DNA from: Lutraria lutraria
Taxonomy: Eukaryota; Mollusca; Bivalvia; Venerida; Mactridae
DNA: 64,000 bases
Assembly (NCBI GenBank): GCA_964023205.1
Contig: OZ026833.1
Coordinates: 35,194,366-35,258,365 of the forward strand
Direction: 5' to 3'
The notes under the pieces were generated by a model, which did not search any database, was not told the DNA's origin, and saw only the letters and a program-made list of their open reading frames with translations. Shown in pieces: positions 46,740-59,700 of this stretch (position 1 is its first letter; each line of letters opens with the position of its first letter). Position numbers and translations under genes: made by a program.

Positions 46740-49530
46740 AGGCTAACAGGTAATTCGTTCCATAATTTTGGACCTATCATGCTGACACTTCTGTCTGAAA
46801 AAGTTGTGTTCTTAATTATAAAGAACCTCATAACAACCAATAGATAATTTAGATGATCTTAAGGTACGTTTTGACACTTTATGCGACAAAATTTCGGTTA
46901 AAGATGGTTCATTTCCTACTGAACAGTTATACATGTATGTTAAAATCTTAAATCGTATACGTGCTTTAATAGGAAGCCAGTGAAGATCAAATAATGCATT
47001 TCTTGAACTGTCGTACTTGGAACGGTTTAACACAAGTTTAGCACACATATTTTGTATACGTTGAAGTTTTGATAATTCAGATTGAGAGATGCCTAAAAAG
47101 GCGTTGCAATAATCTTAGTGAGATATAACCAAGGATAAAACAAGAGTTTCAGTGTTTTTTTTCTACAAATATTTTTCGAATGCTCTTAATCCTAAAATAA
47201 TTCGGCATTGCAATTTTACATTTTCTTTTGATATGGTCTTTGAAAGTTAGAGACTCATCTAAAAAAGCACACAGGTACCTTATATAATTTTGTGATTTAT
47301 TGACATGGCCGCATATATTGATTTCAGTAGTGTTACACTTGTTGAGCTGTGCACGACTTCCAAAAGGTATAAACTCTGTCTTTGAATTGTTCATTTTCAA
47401 TTTGTTATTGTTAATCCAATCATTAATGAGAACAGCACAGTCCTGTAGATCTTGAATGGCACTGGCTTCTTCGGTTGGTGATGGTCTAAAGCGTATATTT
47501 GCCGTGTGATCTTCTGCAAAACCGTAAACAGATATAGATGGAGGTACAACGTTAGATATAGTCCCTGCGTACGTTAAGTAGAGCCAAGAGCCAAAACAGC
47601 TTCCCTGGGGGACACTACAGTCAAGTTCCCGAGTTGAAGACACAATCGAGTTTACACTCACTCGACAATACGCGGTCTAAGGTACGAATCCACCCATTCC
47701 AGCGCAGATCCACATACCATACTGATTTTCGAGAACATTTAACAGAATGTTGTGGTCAACAGTATCAAACGCAGCACTCAGATCTAATGCTATCAATGCT
47801 GTGACTTTTTTATGCTCCATTACATCAAGAATGTCAGTTACAAGCCTAAGAAGGGCTGACTCGCAGGAGTGAAACCGGCGATATGCCGACTGACTTTTAG
47901 GAAGGAGACTGTTTTCATTAACAAGTTCATTGACTCGATGGAGGGCGGCCTTTTCAATTAATTTTGATGAAAATGACAAATTGCTGACTGGTCGATAGTT
48001 GGCAAATGTTAATTCAAGACCAGACTTTTTTAGCAGAGGCCTGACAATTGCCTGCTTCCACTTGGCTGGAAAAAACTCCTTGGTTTAGAGAAAGATTGGT
48101 TTGCAAAAACGTCATGTTCACAATATTTAGTTGGTAACTGGTTAATGAGCTTATTAACTTCTTTCTCTGAAAGATTTTAAAATGATCAAAATGATGGTAC
48201 ATCTTTATCAGTAGGTTTATAGTTTTCAAAGTTTCTCAGAGAATCGCGTATTTTTTTTATCTAACCCATAAAATAGTCTGCAAACTTAGCTGCTAGTATG
48301 TTTTCATCTTCTACGGATGGCATAGGGTTTTCAGACTTGCTTCCGGTAAGTTCTTTCACAAAACGATGTAGCTTTTTTGAGTCATCTTTGAATTCAATCA
48401 CTTTCTTACTGAGAACTAATTGTTTCTCGTTTCTTAGTTCATAGTTATATTTGTGAAGTGAAGATTTGTAAATTTCATAGTCACTTGGCTGGCGATGTTT
48501 ACGCCAAGGTTTCTCGGATCGACGCATCACTCGTTTACGGGATATGATACTTTCACTGAACCAGGGCTTCGGTGCTCTAAATATTTGAATTTTGTCGTTC
48601 ATAGGTGCATGTGTATTAAGCAGATTCTTTATTTTATTCTCAAACTGATCTACAAAATTTCAACCGAATCAGTACAAATTGTCATTTCACATAGATCTTT
48701 AGTAAGTTTATCGTTGTCCATGTCATTTTTACCCTCGTGATAACATTGATAGCACATTGGTCTGATAAAAATAGACCAGGTTCGCACGAGATTAGATCAA
48801 CATCGTTTGCAAGTTCCGTGATCACAAAATCAAGACTATGGCCATGCACGCGTGTTGGAAAGTCAACGTGTTGTAGCAAACCCAGAGCGAACAGATAATT
48901 ATTTAAATCTGCGTTACTGTTGTCATGAATGTGTAAGTTGAAATCTCCCATAATCATCGCGTTTGAATACTTCGGAACTATGTCATTTAGAAATTGAAAG
49001 AAATCAGTGACAGATTGATTTGGTGTTGCCAGCGATGGGGGTCTATATATACCAACACAGTGAATAGTGATGATTTTGAAAATTAATTGCCATACTCCAT
49101 ATTCAAACCCAGACATTGCACCGGAAAGCAGCCTAGGCATTTCTACATCGCTGCGACATGAAATGGCAACACCACCGCCAATCTTATTCTGCCGGTTAGA
49201 ACACTGATTTTGTAACCATTTTGGTTTAGATCTGATGTCTCGAATTAATGTTGTTTTTCATCGAAATACCACGTTTAAGTTAAAATTACAAAGTCAACTT
49301 TTTGTTCACGGAGTAGTTGTCCAACAAGTACATCTTTTCTGATTAATGATCGGCAATTTACAGTCTGTAAAACCATTAAGGGTATCGCATCGTTTTGGAT
49401 ATGTAGGATTTGAGAGATTTACACCAGCTTGTTTCTTACATCTGGGGTGATTTTTGTGTGTTTTAGTCCCTGATCGTGTTCTTCTAAAGTTTAATATCCC
49501 AAGGCCTTTTAATCTGGCCGACACTTCTTG
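46740..49530 (-). mobile_element. Near full-length but broken CR1/L2-type LINE
   Basis: Minus-strand frames in order: 49524-49306 (pre-endonuclease part); 49140-48682 endonuclease (IYRPPS, MGDFNLHIHDN, HSLDFVITE, LSDQCAI for SDH); 48602-48261 linker (KPWFSESI ... YFMG); 47979-47677 RT start (NSLLPKSQSAYRRFHSCESA, IALDLSAAFDTVDHNIL); 47661-47149 RT core (VPQGSCFG; the YADD-type site is changed to FAEDHT; LKMNNSKTEF); 47048-46812 C-terminus (DLHWLPIKARIRFKIL). The LHWLPIKARI end and DLSAAFDTVDH match the CR1/L2 group. Frame changes and the altered catalytic site make it inactive. It lies tail-to-tail with the GTPase exon. Confidence 0.9.
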
Positions 49531-52500
49531 ATCAGGTATAATTCTTTATCTAGGTAGTGAACGAAATCCCATTTAATCACTTGCACTGTATAATCGTCTG
49601 ACTGAGGCCTCATGATAATCCATAATTGTCTGCTGAACTGCTCAATTTGAGCAGGTGTTATCCCAACAGTAAGTTAGCATGTCCGGTTAATAGCAATAAA
49701 ATAGCCATTAACTATTTAGCACCTTCCTGCGAACATTATGTTATTCCCTGTACTGTGTACTGAGAATGTATTATAACACAATACTTTGTTCTCAACCAAT
49801 TGTTTCAACATAGATAATCCACAAAAGCAATTAATATTCCAAAAACAAAATTCATATTCATTGCTAGTACTTATTCAGAAGTTTACACAACACAAATCAA
49901 ATTTCTACAAGCACAATAATTTATTTATCACTAAACATCCAAGTTTTATAAGAGAGAGAGCGATTTAGCAGCCTAACACTTGGCATCTTCTGCAGTGACA
50001 AGTACATGGACACTATCCTTCGCATATTTTGCGAGTCTGTCGATGTGCATTTTGAACGTTTGTGACTGATTATTTTATACACTTTGAAACATTATTTGTA
50101 ACATTTTGTAATAGATATGTATATGACATGTTTCTGTATGCTGGTAACTGATACGTAAGCAGTATGTATACTGACTAATATAGTGCCTATAATACTGTAC
50201 CTTTACATTTCATCATACAAATAATAACATACTATCCATTTTGTATTTAATTTGTATGTTTATTGTAATATAATAGTACAATACTAGTACTTTATTCTGA
50301 CAAATAACACCTTTGAAAAGGAGTCAACTTTAATTTGCAGTTTTTTTTGTTTTATTTTATAATATCAGCACGCCTCATTTTTTGTCTCTAAAAACAAAAT
50401 TATTAGCCATTATTAAACCTTTTTTATTGAAAATATCAACTCTTTTGTGGGAACTTTGTGTTTAAGTTCTAGAAAGTGGAAGGTTCTGGTTTGATTATTC
50501 TAGAACATTCAGTATGATTTCATTTTTCGAAACCATGTTCAGCAATGATGATCGCATAAAGAATAATTTGTGGCAGCCCAGCTTTGGATAATACTTAAAA
50601 TATTTGAGTTAATCGGTTAATTCAAAAGTTTTACTAACTTGCCATTGCGTTCCAATTAATTTCTTTTAAATCACAATAAATTGGTGGCTGTGTTCTACTT
50701 TTTCGATGTACAGTATTTCCAATACCTGTTGTTGTTTTTTTTGTCACTTTTTGTTTCGAAATGTTTTCAATAAGCTGTAATTAAACACAAAGTAATATCC
50801 TCGTGTATGTAATTGCTTAAAATTCTCGACTAAGATTTATTAAAGAATTAACACATCGCGTTTATAAGCTATTAAGGAAATACTTGAAGTTACAGGTCAT
50901 ATGTAACCTGCAGTGTAACAGTATTTTGAAGAAAAATGTACGGTTAATGTAAGTTTACATACCTTGCGTATAAAACTACATGTGAGAAGCATTTAACATC
51001 TTATGGGAACTGACTGAATGACGAATATGTATACGTGTATGTACTCTCATGGGCTATCTGTTCAATCTAAAACTGAATTATGATTATGCTATGTAAGTGA
51101 TAGTTTTGTAAGCTTTTTATTGATGCAAATGTGTAAAATTGTTCATGGATGTTAGAAATCAACCAATTATATTCTAATTATACTTGTATTAACACATGCT
51201 GTTTTATATGACATTTAACATGATTAAAAATGGAATAATTGTGATAATTCACATAAGAATGGTGCACTAAAATTGATATAAATATTCATTGTGATATGGC
51301 ATTTGTTATCTTGTGTGTAAAGTGATATTTTAAGTAATTTGTAACAATTAATAAAATGTGTTGGTTTGTGTTACGTCATTATTATTACATGCAACATCAC
51401 TATAATAAATACGAAGTTTATTATCAGTTTCATCATTACCGTACGAAAGAAAAACATAACTGACACCAACACTCACATCCACTTCATACATTACATTCGC
51501 AATAAAGTAAAAAAGATCTAATTGTCATCCATGATACTTACTGTTTCATGCATTGATGAATCAGTCATAGATGTAAGACACTATGAAGTTTAAATAGAGA
51601 TACAGTTCTGGATACTGAAGTTTACACGGTATTAAAACATAACAAGAAATAAACATGATTAAGAAAATGAAAGGAGATATTTGTTACGGAAGCTATAACA
51701 TAGTAACTTGAACAGTATCTTAAACATTTTACCAAAGCATTGTTCGTCAATACAAGAAGAAAGGCTAATGAGAAGTATTTGTGAACGTGTTTTAATACCG
51801 TTTAAGCTGAAGTATATAGTTTGACTCAGTGTGTACACACATGTCTCGTGCTACCCACGTGCTGTAACAGCGCCGTTTGAATGGTGGAAATTGATATATA
51901 CATTCCTTTGTATATTGTATTAATGACAGTGTTAATTTCAAATCGGTTGAAAACACTCCACTGTACTTAAACCTGATATTTAGACCACCTCAATGTTAAG
52001 TCACAAAAATTATCTTTTTTTCGAGATTTATTGTACTTAAGGTAAAATCGTAGCATATCTTTACTCTTTGATATTTGCTCAATTGAACACTTCTTCAACG
52101 AATTGTTAACTTGCAAAATCTTGAGTTTCCATTGTTTACGGGAGATCGAAAGTAAAACATAAAAAAAAAACTAAAGGTGATTTCCGGATATCTGTTAGAT
52201 GTACTGGAAGATGTTACTAATGCTTGAATACACTGGACACAAAATTAAGCAATTTATTTAAAATTTGAAAAAAATGTGGATGTTAGAAGGAACTAAGAGG
52301 TTATTTATTAAAATACATAGAGATGGCCATGAGCTAATCTACGGATAATCATTCTATTTTAACATAAAATAATGTAACGTAAATAATAATGTATTTAAAC
52401 ACATTTCAATGAATTAGCTCATACATTGTAATTCTTTTGCTGTTTTGCTGAAATTTTTATAACGTAAATTGTATCATTCAATTGATATCAAAGTCCTTAA

Positions 52501-53170
52501 ATATTTGCCTTTGTTACGTGAATTTCATACGTGTACACAAATTGTGTACTCCAACACAGAACTTAAACAAGAGCCTGAATATGATATTACATTGTTAACA
52601 TAATACCAGCCAGGACAGCTCTTTTAACGAGTATTCTCTTAGTGACTTGTTTAATTGCTATTTACGATCTGCCTTCTGGAACACAGTTTGCAATTCAAAG
52701 ATATATGATAAAACAAAATCACAAATGTTATAGTGCATATCGTTATACCTCAATTTCATTTACAATGTTAAACTTGCATAAGTCACCTTGATATATAAGT
52801 ACTGTCAGACACAGCGGGAAAAAAGATTACTGTCTGAAAAATACTGTCGCCCGCTACCATAGGTAAGGAATGTTCGAAAATTATACTGTACCATTCGCTC
52901 ATGCGCAGTATCTATGTTCGCATTTCCGATGTAAACAGACGATTAAAACATCAGTAATGTTTAGAACAGTTTTTCGGTATTATAAAATAAATGTGACTTA
53001 TCTGTAATGGTGACAATAAAATGGTTAACTTGAGGCGGCAAAATATTCCAAATCGTTTTCGAATTTGATAGTCTGCAATTAACGAATCGAGGACCGCCGA
53101 CTGGAACTGAGTTCCAACTTCATGCGACAGTGCATTTTACGCATAAGTGTTTTTGTATATTATCCGCAGA
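49531..53170. other. No gene recognised
   Basis: AT-rich spacer, no tandem or inverted repeat of note. The 60-codon frame at 49786-49968 is Asn/Lys/Phe-rich chance sequence. Confidence 0.45.
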
Positions 53171-54600
53171 TTATAAATGCAGCCTGGAAACATTTTAAAA
53201 TTAAATCTTTTAACAGGAAACTTCTCAACCATGAATGATGTTGTGCTGAAAATCATCCTGAGGAGGATTTTTTACGGGCCTCACTTTGTTAATTTATTAC
53301 ATGATTGGATTACTTCAGCATGGTGGAATGCAGCTTCTGTTAACGGCGCACTTTTGAACTGAAAAATCAAAAGTGACATAAATTCAATGACTACAGTATG
53401 CATAAAAACCATTACTACTGTTTTACGATGTGTACGTTAGGTGCGATTATATTACATAGAAACAGGCAATGCAACAATAATCCACTACAAACTACACAAC
53501 AATGCGGAAACCCCATACCATGTTTTGTTTCATTGGTAGAGCAGTATAATTTACCTAATCGACAACCGAACTGTTGGTATTTGTTTCTTTTTATGTTGTC
53601 TGAATGTTGTTTTGTGCAATCACATTGTTTGTGATTGTTTAATCTCTGTGCGACAGTTTTTGATTTCAAAATCACAATACTTTCCTAATTCTTCCACCTA
53701 ACAATAATCTATCCTATAAGACATTTGATTCTAAACTCGTCACAATACATTAGGAATATGTTCAATTTAGGGATGTAATGGATCCCTGGTCCTCATGTTC
53801 ACTTCGTATGACTGCATTCATTATCATACAGGTTTACATTTGAAAAAGGAAAATACCCACCTAGAGCAAAACATATCATTTTTAGCAGATCTGAATTTTG
53901 TTTGGATTTTGAAATCCAGTAAACACACATATGTAAATAAGGAAACCTTTTCAAACTGGACGAATTTCCGTATAATATTTATCATTCAAATATCGGTAAT
54001 CATCAAGTATGCTATCACAATGTCTTTATTGTTATTGTATTAAAGCGTTATTGTTCAATCAAGATATGTCTTTAAGTTACGTTTATACTTTAAATACACG
54101 AAACCTCGATATTAAGACAACCTTCGTGACTTATTTTGAGGTGGTCCAAGTTGAAAATGAAAAATTGAAAATCGGTCCGAAAGGGAAGGTGTTTTTTGGA
54201 AACCGAACAATAGTTCAGCTTTCCATAACCGTCACTCGCTCAGTGCGCATGCTTTTGATGCGAACCGAAGTGCTATATGTTTCTACATCCGCCTTTTCAT
54301 TTTAAGCTAGTCCCCGTGGTGCACGTCTATGTAAGTCAGATTTCATGAGTACTGTCAGTACTCTGATAATATTGTGGTGGTCGCTGAGTGTTTTATTGTA
54401 CTTAAACGAGCATTTTCTAAGTTTCAAAAGTGAGTACAATATTAAGCACATTACTTTTAGAAAGCATAACCTTTACTACAAGTCCAATGGACCATGTTAG
54501 TTTATTAGGTACAATTGCACGGGACTGGGAGTCAGACAAAACACATTAACTTAAAGGTTAAATGATATTTATTTGAGAAAGGACAAACTTATTCGCAAAT
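53171..54600. repeat. Dispersed repeat R2, longest copy
   Basis: 53325-53360 (CTTCTGTTAACGGCGCACTT TTGAACTGAAA) has a partner at 55910-55945. 53790-53890 (CTCATGTTCACTTCGTATGA) pairs with 58670-58790. 53995-54290 (TTGTTCAATCAAGATATGTC, GAGGTGGTCCAA, ACCGAACAATAGTTCAGCTT) pairs with 62890-63150. The small frames inside (53177, 53398/53415, 53795, 54009) belong to the repeat and show no domain. Confidence 0.55.
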
Positions 54601-55269
54601 ATGTGTACACGCGTATAATACAAAAGTATCTCATTCAGGACGCCCATTTCAGGTCACGGGTTTTCATGCACAGTAAAAATCATTGAATAATTAAAAACAA
54701 ACGTTTGATACAGTTTTTTATTGATATTTTCAAAATACAAAAAACATACATCGTTGTGCATTATAATATACCACAATAATATACCACAATAAGCATTATA
54801 AATGCTACAAAATGGTAACATGACGAGGTGTACATGTACCTTCATAACTTCTATAGCCCATGAAGATATTTTTGTTGTCAAAATGACCGTAACAACTTTT
54901 GGTTGGAATAATTTTCATTGACTCAATAATAACAGTTAATGCACAGCCTAGGGTACAAATACAATTCAAGCAAAATATCTTAATATTATTAATGACCAGA
55001 GACAATGACGTATAAACGTGTTGTTACAGAAAATAGTAGTTAGACAGCATATAAAATGTATCAGTTATTAACAAATCCTGTTACAAACACAGAACAAACA
55101 ACTTCTGCTGTGTTTAAGTACCGATATTTGTAACATTGAAAAGAAGTGGTAAATAATTAGTATATGTATTGTAAGAATATTTCAATGTTTTTAAATGTAA
55201 AACTGTAATGCTTTGCATTTTTTTGAATAACGATAATATGGTTGATTAAATGTGGTAGGGGTCGTAGAC
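54601..55269. other. No gene recognised
   Basis: AT-rich; a short direct repeat ATAATATACCACAATA at 54763-54795. Confidence 0.45.
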
Positions 55270-55740
55270 CGATATCATTCGTGATAAGCATTGGGTACGG
55301 ACATCTTCAGCATCAGATACTGTCTAACATCGTTTGAACATATGCCCGATAAATGTGTTGATTTCGGCCTGTGGAATGTTGTTCCATTCCTGATGAACGC
55401 TTTAGTTAGTTCATCGACATTCAAAAAGGGCGACATCTAACACGTTTGAATATTATAAAGGTGGTCGGTGGGATCAAGATCTAGGCCTTTTGGCAAGTCA
55501 ATCAATAATGTATGCAATGTTATTCGAACTGATGCGATTACGCAGGTTGGGAGTATCTCTATGGTTTGTTGCATTGTCTTGTTGAAACAGAGTGGTGTTG
55601 GTATTTTCTTATTTGGCACGATGTTCCTATCAAGAGTCTTATCTCGGTATGGCGGGGCATTCAAATTCCCATCGCTCTCGGTGAGATGTGTGTGATGATC
55701 ATGCGCAATACCTGCCTAGAACAAGACGGAAACTCCACCT
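55270..55740 (-). pseudogene. Tc1-like transposase, C-terminal half, broken
   Basis: Read on the minus strand over several frames: a RERWEF / NAPPYRDKTLDRNIVP block near 55690-55610 (the strand before the second catalytic Asp), LFQQDNAT near 55580 (second Asp), LDLDPTDHL near 55480 (the DLNPIEHLW site, with Asp for Glu in this reading), then LTKAFI, EWNNIPQAEINTFI and a SDAEDVRTQ tail near 55400-55280. The order is that of the second half of Tc1 transposases. Several stops; inactive. The first half is missing here. Confidence 0.7.
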
Positions 55741-56719
55741 CCTAAACGATCCCGGGACCATATGTTTAAAAAACTGATAAATGAGATTGTCTCGTTGAAT
55801 AAAGTCATATATTGTCATGGATGAAACACACACACAAATATGTGTAACTCTTCGTGTAATTTCGCGTCAAATGTTTAAAATTCACAAATGGAGTACCTCA
55901 AAATGGCGGTAAGCTGCTTCCGTTAACTTCGCACTTTTGAACTGAAATTTAAAAAAAAATCAAATTCGATTATAAGCATGCTTTATGTATAAAATATATT
56001 TATATTGTATTACTATACGACCATCCAGTCATGTATATTCGCATGTGGATTTCTGTCGGTGGTCTTCAAATTTAATGCTCCAAACAGCATTCATTTGTCT
56101 AAGGAGCGTTTATATTGCATACAAACAGACAACACAGCTATCATCCACTACAAACATGAAACCCGTGCCATGCATTATTTATCGACAATCAAAAGGTCCA
56201 AAGGCTGTTGTATTTTTTTTGTATTGACCATGTGAATTTGTGAAGTAATGTTTTGTCTTTTTAATCACTGTTTTATTTGAATATCACTAGTTGCATGTTT
56301 TACATTTAATGACTACATCGTGATAGTTATATTTCGGTTAGTGTCATGGCTTAATCACTTTACCTGATTATGTGACTTTGTTACAATATCACATCGAAGT
56401 CTGTTTTGCAAGTTACATACAATATACAAGTGTGGAAATATGATTGTACGTAAAAGGGGGACTATGTTGTGCAATTATTGTTTACTCTAAAACACTTTCC
56501 CTTTTTCACTCCTGTTACATGACAATTCGTGGTAATATTATTCCTTGCATATATTTTTGTTTTAAACTTGTCGACTTTATCATGTTATTTTTTATAATGT
56601 CCTAATCCTGTAATTAATATTCCAACGACCAAGCTTATAATGTTCAGTTATTGTTTAAATGTTTATCATATTTTCTGTCACATCCCTGTCCGTTCTCTAA
56701 GTTGATTGGGTTACTGCTG
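55741..56719. other. No gene recognised; fragment of R2
   Basis: 55895-56200 resembles 53325-53520 (TTCGCACTTTTGAACTGAAA; ATCCACTACAAAC). The two overlapping plus frames at 55985-56235 lie in this repeat. Confidence 0.4.
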
Positions 56720-57560
56720 TTGTCTAAGATGGGACATTGGACGCTTTCCATACTGAGAGGCGACATGTCAATTCCAACTCGCTTACCTACTTGATATTAC
56801 CAGGTAATGACATTATTTATGACTATGAACATTCCTACATTACTATCAGCTGCTCTAGTAATAGTATCTTTCTACATAGTCACGATTCTTGTTTGCGAAT
56901 CAACCTTAGAAGTCCTTTTCCCCAGAGCCGAAGGAAACACAAGTCTTCTCTAGATTACTATTCTGCTTTAGTTCACATGGAATTGAGTATCATATACATA
57001 ACTATTCAATGTTTGAACCCAAAGATCGACTTTTTATCGGTGATTGTCCAGCTATATAACAAAATTGTTTTTACTCAGACATTGTTTTGTGCTTCCGTTT
57101 TGACAGAAACGATAGTGTCGGTGGTAATGTAGCAACTTGTGTCCGTGAATGTTTGCAGTCGTTTAAAAGATAAGATCCGCATGCAAATGGGGCAGAAGCC
57201 CTTTGTGTTGAAGTTAATGAAACAACATGTAAACCAAGGCATGCTCCGCCTCGAGTCGGATGAGCTTTCTTAACTATGACTTACACAAACATAAAAAATC
57301 CTGCGTAGTACAATTGGAACGATATCCCACTATCTTCTTATTTGTCCAAGATAGCAAGGTATACATGTATAACAACACTATCTTAACGACTTACATTGTG
57401 TACCCACCGAATATAACATTCTCTTCGGCAGTGATCGCTTATCTTGAAATTCAAACCCAAGTCTATCCATGCCTGTCCAGGGCTTCATTGGGACCTCAAA
57501 GCGTTTTGAAGCCTAACTTTCTCAGACTATCATTTTCCCAACTTCTTTCCACGTCAATGT
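56720..57560 (+). mobile_element. LINE endonuclease/RT-linker fragment, broken
   Basis: The clearest part is 57080-57240 in one frame: LCFRFDRNDSVGGNVATCVR ECLQSFKR, then NGAEALCVEV, matching the FRxDR...GGGVAxYV and GAEALWVEV blocks of LINE endonucleases. 57410-57560 gives NITFSSAVIAYLEI and then fragments like the pre-RT linker. The 131-codon frame at 56737-57132 is partly this element in a shifted frame, not a gene. Confidence 0.6.
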
Positions 57561-57860
57561 GAGTGACAGAAGTTAACTTAATTTGATTAAGTGTTTTCAA
57601 TCATAACTCCGTCCTTTTAAAATTTCACCGAGTTCATAATAAGAACTATTTCAGCCAAACTAAATTGTACACAAAACAAGCGCTGATCTTGTAAATTGTA
57701 TGACACCGTGGAAAGAAATGTACATAAGGTTGTATCTTGTTTTCCAATCCAGAACGTCTATTGAATAACCTGTATACTATAATAATTATTGTAGTAAATC
57801 TACCATTACGTTGGGTTGTGGATAAGGTATTCTCACTAACTGGATAGAAAAATCCGTATA

Positions 57861-58461
57861 AGTTACTAAAAATAGCGGTCCTGGAAAATCTTATGTCGTA
57901 TGGGGTTATCTACAACGGGAGCAAAGTTGAAACGTCGACATGTGATTTACCAGAGATCGTGTAAAACGTCATAAAATGACGTCATTTTGTTCAACGTGGC
58001 GCGATATAATTTCCCGCCAAATCGTGTAAATGTACTGAAAATTGAAGTTATATTGTCGAAAATAATGCCGCTTAAGCAGTGAGAAAATAAATCTACCATT
58101 ACTTATGAGTCGTGGATAAGGAAATCTCGCCATCGGCACGAGATAAGTACAAAGAACGAGGCGAAACCTCGTTCTTTGTACTCATCTCTAAGCCTCGTGT
58201 GAGATTGCCTTATCAATGATAGATTCTATTAATTTTATTTTTATTTTCTCACTGCTTGATCGGCGTTATTTTCGTCGATATAACTTCCATTTTCATTAAA
58301 TTTTGCTGGAAATAACATCGCGCACCGTTAAACAAAATGACGTCATTTTATGACGTCTTACACGATTCTCTAGTAAATCACATGTCGACGTTCCAACGTT
58401 ACTTCCGTTGCAGATAACTCCATACAAGATAAGACTTTCCATCACCGCTATTTTTAGTTAT
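57861..58461. repeat. 600 bp foldback (long palindrome)
   Basis: The sequence folds on a centre near 58164: AGTACAAAGAACGAGG (58147-58162) and CCTCGTTCTTTGTACT (58167-58182) are exact reverse complements, and the match continues outward with small gaps to TTACTAAAAATAGCGGT (from 57863) and ACCGCTATTTTTAGTTA (58444-58460). Each arm is about 300 bp and carries TGACGTCATTTT (CRE-like octamer TGACGTCA), CATGTCGACG and AAGCAGTGAGAAAAT-type blocks. No ORF. A direct partial repeat of its inner part (CTACCATTAC...GTGGATAAGG) lies at 57799-57845. Confidence 0.8.
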
Positions 58462-58661
58462 TTTTACGTTTGTTTCTATGCAGTCAGTGAGAAATGTTGT
58501 TACTCGTACATGTTTGCAATTATTGTCAAATAAACATTTTTAACAAACCACACCAAATCAAAATGTATAAAGTATTTTTTCACCTAATAAGGATCTTTTC
58601 ATTTACTCTGGATTCGTCACGAAAATAAATTATGAATATATTTTATTCAATGATTTAAAGG

Positions 58662-58800
58662 ATTCCCCAACCTCATGTTCACTCCTTATGAGTCCATCAT
58701 AGGCTGCATGCATGATACAGGGGTTTGAATAAGAAAACACCTTTCCCATCTAGCAGATATCATTTATGAGAACATCTGACTTTCCGGAATGGAGAAAAAA
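58662..58800. repeat. Dispersed repeat R2 fragment
   Basis: CCTCATGTTCACTCCTTATG, GATACAGGGGTTTGAA and TCTAGCAGATATCAT match 53790-53890. Confidence 0.5.
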
Positions 58801-59638
58801 TCACCCACTTATAATGAGCACCTAAAAGATGTATTCAGGTTATAAAGCAATGAAACATGAACAAACCATTGTTGATAACACCATACTCCAAAGATTGAAT
58901 ACTTAGGTCGTACAATGACGCCCGCCATGGCCCTCCACATATTTGATTTATGTTATCTTTACATTCCCGATTGCACCCAGATTCGTCGACACGAGTGAAA
59001 TGTGAGACTTCATTACCACAATGACACTAAATGGTCGCCTGTAAGATTTCAAATCCAAAACTTATCATATGTAAGGACATTGATGTTCGGAGTTTTAATT
59101 TAAGCATAGCATCATCTGTATTGGTACACGTTTTACACGGTCTAATAGAGAATAAGGGTAGTTTATATGATAACCATTCATGCAATAAAAACATAATTAA
59201 GATAGTATTAACGAATCTTCAATCCTATTGTTACATTACAAAATAAGAAGAGGGGAAGAGCTCATGGCCAATAATCCCTTTCGTTTCCAGATGGGTAAAC
59301 ATGTAATTCTATGAGATGAAAACAGCATAAGATAAATACGTTTCCATTATGGAAATGGCATAACGGGATTTAATGTAATGAAGACAAAGGTGAAAAAGGC
59401 ATATATATTACGAAAAAGAATATTAAGTAACTTATTACGAATGAACAAAAACAAATTCATAACATATTCTATTAATTCCATACAGTTCGTATCACTGAAT
59501 AGTAACGGCTACAAAAAAATGACACCTCAGGCATCAGTTGATTGTAAGATCAAATGAATACCTCTGTATAGGCGAACTTATAGCCCAGTGCTAAGCATTG
59601 GCTGATGCAATTTTCAGTCGTTATTGGAGATAATGTTT
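58801..59638. other. 3' flank of the minus-strand PAN-CCP gene; nothing else recognised
   Basis: No further exon with Cys pattern was found on the minus strand. The plus frame at 59031-59246 has no support. Confidence 0.4.
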
Positions 59639-59700
59639 CTAAAACCGTCTCCAACAGTGGTTCGGATAGTCCAAATAACATCCCATATAGAGAGCTATCA
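59639..59700 (-). CDS. Exon 5: putative terminal exon
   Basis: Acceptor CATCCTATTTCAG; in phase 1 it reads VIALYMGCYLDYPNHCWRRF and then TAG. The correct phase and immediate stop support it, but it is short and has no domain; a later exon or an alternative end is possible. Confidence 0.4.
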
